Shown: positions 34,024 to 38,100 of the stretch, one piece after another | Position numbering within the stretch: the first letter of the stretch is position 1 | Layout: each line of letters opens with the position of its first letter | Assembly (NCBI GenBank): GCA_902572945.1 | Contig: CACGHU010000005.1 | Location: forward strand, 1 to 38,100 | Direction of reading: 5' to 3' | Source of the DNA: an uncultured Pelagibacteraceae bacterium | Lineage (GTDB): Bacteria > Pseudomonadota > Alphaproteobacteria > Pelagibacterales > Pelagibacteraceae | Length of the DNA: 38,100 bases | Translations under genes and position numbers: made by a program | The notes under the pieces: model-generated | What the model saw: only the letters and a program-made list of their open reading frames with translations | Database searches by the model: none | Told to the model about the DNA's origin: nothing

Positions 34024-35577
34024 TCAATCTTTGTAGATTTTGCTTCTTGCTGACATGATTAAATCGTCAGCCTCTTTTTTCGAAAGAGCGAAATCCTCTA
34101 AATAGCCACTAATTCTTACCCTTTCACCTTTTACAACGTCATATCCACCAGTTAATTCATCGGATGCTAAATCTGCAAAATCAGTAAGGGTTAGTATTTT
34201 TTGTTCACCTAATGTAACTAACATACCAGGTGTCAATCCTTCATGATTAATTAAACTATTTTCAAGACCAAGTTCTTTTATTTTTTTTGAAATTTCTTCT
34301 TGATCTTTTTTATAATATTCTTTCGCTCTTTCTAATAATTCTTTTGCGGTATCTTCTTCTATACCTTCTATTTTAACTAAATTTTCTAAGGAAGAATCTT
34401 TTAAATCATCAATCGAGGAAAAACCTTCGGCTACTAGTAACTGACCCAGTGTCTCATCTAATTCCAAATTTTTAACAAAATTTTCTGTTTTTTCTTTAAA
34501 TTCAGTTTGTCTTCTCTCTGAGTCCTCTTGATCTGTCATAATGTTTATTTCATAATTCATCAGTTTAGTTGCTAGTCTTACATTCTGTCCTCTTCGGCCA
34601 ATTGCTTTACTTAAATTTTCCTCTGTCAAGATTACATCTAATTTTTTATTTTCTATATCAACGTTGACTCTCTGGACTTCTGCAGGTGATAACGCATTGG
34701 AAACTACTACCGCAGGGTCTTCAGACCAATTTACAATATCAATTTTTTCACCTTGTAATTCGTTTACTACAGCTTGGACTCTACTGCCTCTCATACCTAC
34801 ACATGCTCCAACTGGGTCTAATGAATTATCTATAGCTTTAACACAAATTTTTGCGCGACTACCTGGATCACGTGCAGAAGAAATAATTTCAATTAAACCA
34901 TCGTATATTTCAGGAACCTCTTGAATAAAAAGTTTTTCCATAAATTTAGGATGTGCTCTTGAAAGAAAAATTTGTTGTCCCCTTGGCTCTCTTTTTACAT
35001 CACTACAATATGCTTTTACCCTATCTCCAGCTTTTATATTTTCTCTTGGTATCAATTCATTTTTCTGAATAATTGCCTCTGTTCTTCCTAAATCAACAAT
35101 GACATTTCCAAATTCAAGTCTTTTAACAATTCCACTCAATATAGTATCTTTTTTATCTTTAAAATCGTTGAATTGCCTTTCTCTTTCAGCCTCTCTTACA
35201 TTAAAACTTATAACTTGTTTTGCTGTTTGTGCTGCAATACGACCAAAATCAAAAGAAGGCAATGTTTGCAAAATAGTGTCTCCAATTTTTTTGTCTTTAT
35301 TTTCTTGACCTAATTTATGAGCATCATCTAAACTAATTTCAGTATTTAGGTTTTCTGGATTTTCAGTGATTACTAATTTTCTAAAAATACCAATATCTCC
35401 ACTTTCTCTATCTATTTGTACTTCGATTTCGTTCTCTTGACCAAACTTAGACTTCGCAGCTTTAGCTATTCCCGTCTCCATGGAGTTTATTATAACTTCT
35501 TTATCTATTGATTTTTCTAAAGCAACTGCCTCAGCTATTCTAATTAGTTCTAATTTATCAGCTCTTCTATTTAACAT
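34024..35577 (-). CDS. nusA: Transcription termination/antitermination factor NusA
   Basis: RNA polymerase-binding factor controlling pausing, termination and antitermination. In 517 residues the N-domain comes first, then S1 (‘GIVKRLEFGNVIVDLGRTEAII’ near 135), KH1 (‘DPVGACVGMRGSRVQAVVNELQGEKIDIV’) and KH2 (‘KAIGRRGQNVRLATKLMNYEI’). Two C-terminal helix-hairpin-helix acidic repeats follow (‘VAEGFSSIDDLKDSSLENLVKIEGI’, ‘LTLTDFADLASDEL’). GGAAGGA lies 5-11 bases before the ATG at 35577. rimP, normally directly upstream, is not present; instead a hairpin with a T-run abuts the ribosome-binding site. Confidence 0.97.
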   Translation of the reverse strand: MLNRRADKLELIRIAEAVALEKSIDKEVIINSMETGIAKAAKSKFGQENEIEVQIDRESGDIGIFRKLVITENPENLNTEISLDDAHKLGQENKDKKIGDTILQTLPSFDFGRIAAQTAKQVISFNVREAERERQFNDFKDKKDTILSGIVKRLEFGNVIVDLGRTEAIIQKNELIPRENIKAGDRVKAYCSDVKREPRGQQIFLSRAHPKFMEKLFIQEVPEIYDGLIEIISSARDPGSRAKICVKAIDNSLDPVGACVGMRGSRVQAVVNELQGEKIDIVNWSEDPAVVVSNALSPAEVQRVNVDIENKKLDVILTEENLSKAIGRRGQNVRLATKLMNYEINIMTDQEDSERRQTEFKEKTENFVKNLELDETLGQLLVAEGFSSIDDLKDSSLENLVKIEGIEEDTAKELLERAKEYYKKDQEEISKKIKELGLENSLINHEGLTPGMLVTLGEQKILTLTDFADLASDELTGGYDVVKGERVRISGYLEDFALSKKEADDLIMSARSKIYKD

Positions 35578-35588
35578 TTGTTCCTTCC

Positions 35589-35616
35589 AAAAAAAAATGG
35601 GCCGAAGCCCATTTTT
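35589..35616 (-). terminator. Intrinsic terminator / attenuator between metK and nusA
   Basis: A perfect 10-bp stem (35593-35602 with 35607-35616) closed by a four-base loop reads GGGC-TTCG-GCCC at its centre on the minus strand, a stable UUCG tetraloop. Nine T follow (35597-35589). It is downstream of metK (stop 35672) and ends 12 bases before the nusA ATG, directly touching its GGAAGGA ribosome-binding site. Confidence 0.9.
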
Positions 35617-35638
35617 GAAATTTCAATAATGTGGTTTG

Positions 35639-35666
35639 AATATAAGTATTTTTAGTAAATATTCAA
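35639..35666 (-). promoter_or_regulatory. Candidate nusA promoter upstream of the hairpin
   Basis: On the minus strand TTGAAT (35666-35661, 4 of 6) and TATATT (35644-35639, 5 of 6) are 16 bases apart. A transcript would begin near 35632 and carry the hairpin in its leader. The similarity to consensus is moderate, and AT-rich DNA produces such matches by chance. Confidence 0.4.
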
Positions 35667-35671
35667 CTTAT

Positions 35672-36835
35672 TTACTTCTGAAATACTGATGCTTTGTCAG
35701 TTTTTTCCCACGAAAATGATCCATCACTGCCTGGTTCCCTACCAAAATGTCCATAAGCTGCAGATTTTTCATATATTGGTTTATTTAATCCTAGCATTTC
35801 TCTAATTCCTCTTGGACTTAGATCAAAATTTTCTTTTATAAGTTTCTCAACATGCAGATTTTTTTCTTCATCGTTGCTGAATAAGTCCACATAAATAGAC
35901 AAGGGTTTTGATACTCCTATTGCGTAAGCTAACTGTATCAAACATTTATCTGCAATTTTTGATGCCACAATATTTTTTGCTAAGTATCTAGAAGCGTATG
36001 CTGCAGACCTATCAACTTTGGTAGGATCTTTGCCTGAAAAAGCTCCCCCGCCGTGAGGTGCCGCACCTCCATATGTATCAACAATTATTTTTCTTCCAGT
36101 CAAACCGCTGTCTCCATCTGGACCACCAATTACAAAATTTCCTGTGGGATTAATATATATTTCATTTTCATCAAGACTCCCAAGTAAGTTTTTTGGGATA
36201 GATCTTTCAATATAAGGCATACAAAGATCTTTTACTTGTGCTAAATTCACATCTTTTGAATGTTGTGTAGAAATCACGACTGATTTTACAGCTTTTGGCT
36301 TGCCATCTTTGTATTCAATAGTAATTTGACTTTTTGAATCTGGTTCGATTCCTTTAAGCTTTCCTGATTTTCTATCTTCAGCCATAAGTCTTAATATTCT
36401 GTGCGAAAAATGAATTGGAGCTGGCATAAGTACATCAGTCTCATTGCATGCATAACCAAACATAATTCCTTGATCCCCTGCACCTTCATCCTTATTACCA
36501 GATGAGTCCACTCCCATAGCAATATCAGCTGATTGGGAGTGTAAATGACATTCAATTTTAGTTGCTTCTTTGTAAGTAAAACCATCCTGATCGTAACCAA
36601 TATCTTTAATACAATCTCTAACCTTGGAAATTAATTCGTCTTTTTTTATATCCGGTCCTCGTGTTTCCCCAGCCAAAACAACTTTATTTGTTGTGGTCAA
36701 AGTCTCACATGCTACCCTCGCTTCGGGTTCCATGCCTAAATAAGTGTCTACAACCATGTCTGAAATTCTATCACAAACTTTATCTGGGTGACCTTCTGAT
36801 ACTGATTCACTAGTGAACAAATAATCTTTTTTCAT
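35672..36835 (-). CDS. metK: S-adenosylmethionine synthetase
   Basis: Makes SAM from methionine and ATP. The 387 residues contain ‘[20 protein letters not shown]’ (ATP/Mg binding), ‘[16 protein letters not shown]’ (signature 1, with the gating loop before it), ‘[35 protein letters not shown]’ (signature 2 and active-site loop). It begins 1 base after the lnt stop, so there is no room for a SAM riboswitch between them; any SAM control would have to be upstream of lnt. Confidence 0.97.
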   Translation of the reverse strand: MKKDYLFTSESVSEGHPDKVCDRISDMVVDTYLGMEPEARVACETLTTTNKVVLAGETRGPDIKKDELISKVRDCIKDIGYDQDGFTYKEATKIECHLHSQSADIAMGVDSSGNKDEGAGDQGIMFGYACNETDVLMPAPIHFSHRILRLMAEDRKSGKLKGIEPDSKSQITIEYKDGKPKAVKSVVISTQHSKDVNLAQVKDLCMPYIERSIPKNLLGSLDENEIYINPTGNFVIGGPDGDSGLTGRKIIVDTYGGAAPHGGGAFSGKDPTKVDRSAAYASRYLAKNIVASKIADKCLIQLAYAIGVSKPLSIYVDLFSNDEEKNLHVEKLIKENFDLSPRGIREMLGLNKPIYEKSAAYGHFGREPGSDGSFSWEKTDKASVFQK

Positions 36836-36836
36836 T

Positions 36837-38100
36837 TTATTTTATCTCCCTATTTGTTTTTAAAAAAAAAATTAAGCTAATATAAATAGTGATAAAATAA
36901 AAGAACATATTATTCCCATATTTAGAAAAAAAAGTTTTTTTAGTGTTTTTTATTTGGTTTATTTCAATTACTCCCTCATAAGTTGACTCTGATATTTTCG
37001 AAATTTGTCCGTAAGCATCGACTAAAGCTGATGTTCCATTATTGGTTGATCTAATGATGCTTTTACCTTCTTCGATTGATCGAAAAATAGAGTGAGAAAA
37101 ATGTTGATGGGGTCCAATTGATTTTCCAAACCATCCGTCTTCTGAAATATTTATAATCAAGTCATAATTATTTTTCTGTGATAGTCTACCTGAATAAATA
37201 ATTTCGTAACAAATTAATGGTAGAAAACTTATATCGAATTGATAATTTTCTAAATTAATTATATTTCTTTTTTCTCCAGATGAGTACGAATTATAAAAAT
37301 TCGTAATAGATTTTATACCTAAATTTTTTAAATACTTTTCCAAAGGTAAAAATTCACCAAATGGAACTAGTTTGTTTTTATTATAAACTTCTATTATATC
37401 TAAATTATTATTTACTACAGCCAATGAGTTAAAGGTTTTGTTATTAACAATATTGTTAACCCCAAATATTATTAAATGCTTATCGCTAAATTTTTCGTTA
37501 AAAATATTTTTGTATTTTTTTAAATTATCCAATTCTGTGTTATTAAACATACCTTCGGGCCAAACAAATATAGTTTTAGTATCTTTATTTGGTTTGCTTA
37601 ATTTTATTAAACTTTGAAGTATATCTTCCTCATTTTCAGTATGGTAAAATCTTTCAATTTCAATTTTTGGAGAAACGACCTTTATTAAAAAATTATTATT
37701 TTTAAATGAGTTTTCCCTCGATTTTTGAAGATTTAGATAACCAAATACAACTCCAGAAATTAATAATAATCCAAATGAAATTACAAAATATTTATCGTAT
37801 TTACCTGTGTTTAGGTAAAACAGCGAAGGCAAGACAAATAACGTCAAACAAAACAAATTAAAACTATATGTCCCGATCAATGAAAGTATTTGCAACAAAT
37901 AAGGAAAATCAGAGAATGAAAATGATATTAAGTTCCAAGGAAAACCCGATAAAATATTTCCTCTTAAATATTCTAAAATTGAAATTAAGCCCGAAAAGGC
38001 TAAGACTAAAGATATATTACTAAATCTTTTAAAGTAAGAGAAAAAGTATGTAGCTAGACCGTAAAATATTCCTAGAAACAGTGGAATTAAGACTAGTGCG
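36837..38100 (-). CDS. lnt: Apolipoprotein N-acyltransferase (5' end outside window)
   Basis: Transfers the third acyl chain to lipoproteins in the inner membrane. The frame is open through the window edge, so the N-terminus is missing. A TTG at 37898 is internal, because upstream codons continue the conserved membrane region ‘[24 protein letters not shown]’. The nitrilase-like domain shows the catalytic triad: Glu in ‘VWPEGMFNN’, Lys in ‘[14 protein letters not shown]’ and Cys in ‘PLICYEIIY’. A last transmembrane helix (‘[17 protein letters not shown]’) closes the protein. lnt-metK adjacency is typical of alphaproteobacteria. Confidence 0.95.
   Translation of the reverse strand, partial: ALVLIPLFLGIFYGLATYFFSYFKRFSNISLVLAFSGLISILEYLRGNILSGFPWNLISFSFSDFPYLLQILSLIGTYSFNLFCLTLFVLPSLFYLNTGKYDKYFVISFGLLLISGVVFGYLNLQKSRENSFKNNNFLIKVVSPKIEIERFYHTENEEDILQSLIKLSKPNKDTKTIFVWPEGMFNNTELDNLKKYKNIFNEKFSDKHLIIFGVNNIVNNKTFNSLAVVNNNLDIIEVYNKNKLVPFGEFLPLEKYLKNLGIKSITNFYNSYSSGEKRNIINLENYQFDISFLPLICYEIIYSGRLSQKNNYDLIINISEDGWFGKSIGPHQHFSHSIFRSIEEGKSIIRSTNNGTSALVDAYGQISKISESTYEGVIEINQIKNTKKTFFSKYGNNMFFYFITIYISLIFFLKTNREIK

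Noticed and set aside
36835-36900. SAM riboswitch in front of metK
   Set aside because: lnt ends 1 base before the metK start, leaving no leader in which an aptamer could fold separately.
1-38100. CRISPR arrays, prophage, transposases, rRNA genes
   Set aside because: No regularly spaced repeats, phage structural genes, transposase-like proteins or rRNA sequence were seen. The only clear long direct repeat is the pair at 25787 and 26476.

Overview
The window looks like a streamlined SAR11-type (Pelagibacterales) alphaproteobacterial chromosome. It is visibly very AT-rich. Genes are packed with 4-20 base overlaps, and almost no mobile DNA is visible. Several gene neighbourhoods are alphaproteobacterial: fdxA-carD; mutM divergent from ubiE-ubiB-coaBC-dut and next to rpsT-dnaA-dnaN; irr divergent from fabA-fabB-fabI; and lnt-metK-nusA-infB-rbfA-rpsO-pnp. 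The assignment is inferred from gene content and order, not from a database search.

Layout. (1) Bases 1-1538, + strand: 3' part of a TerB-like gene, a 7Fe-8S ferredoxin and a CarD-family regulator with an unusual Lys-rich N-terminal tail. (2) 1539-1845: a shared terminator and a complete minus-strand mini-gene for a 21-residue Lys/Arg/Ala peptide with its own promoter, leader hairpin and Shine-Dalgarno. (3) 1846-3620, minus: tRNA-Leu(CAA) followed after 4 bases by an acyl-CoA synthetase. (4) 3688-5292, +: YqaA/DedA-family membrane protein, DsbB-like oxidoreductase and Coq7. (5) 5293-7106, minus: HNH protein, serine esterase and TlpA-like thioredoxin. (6) 7130-10574, +: argH, a 39-residue lipoprotein, lysA and plsC. 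(7) 10555-14530, minus: mutM, rpsT, dnaA, dnaN. (8) 14565-19662, +: ubiE, ubiB, coaBC, dut, a ThiF/MoeB-type enzyme and an SH3-domain protein. (9) 19663-22651, minus: DUF2061-like protein, katG and an Irr-type Fur-family regulator, with an Irr-box-like palindrome in front of katG. (10) 22729-25831, +: fabA, fabB, fabI, a cis-CaaD-type tautomerase and a small membrane protein. (11) 25804-28820: a small accessory patch with three SGNH/GDSL hydrolases, the first lying between two copies of the 3' end of the small membrane gene. (12) 28874-38100, minus: lnt (running off the window), metK, then nusA-infB-rbfA-rpsO-pnp and a small Cys-tailed protein. A strong hairpin with a T-run sits directly in front of the nusA ribosome-binding site.

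How the genes fit together: most of the window is housekeeping (replication initiation, translation/RNA metabolism, ubiquinone, CoA, fatty acids, envelope). The parts most worth a second look are the 21-residue basic peptide gene beside a CarD with a histone-H1-like tail, the terminator-like leader of nusA, the cis-CaaD homologue with a full catalytic set at the end of the fab operon, the Irr-box/katG pairing, and the duplicated gene end around the SGNH esterase. No CRISPR array, prophage, IS element or rRNA operon was seen.
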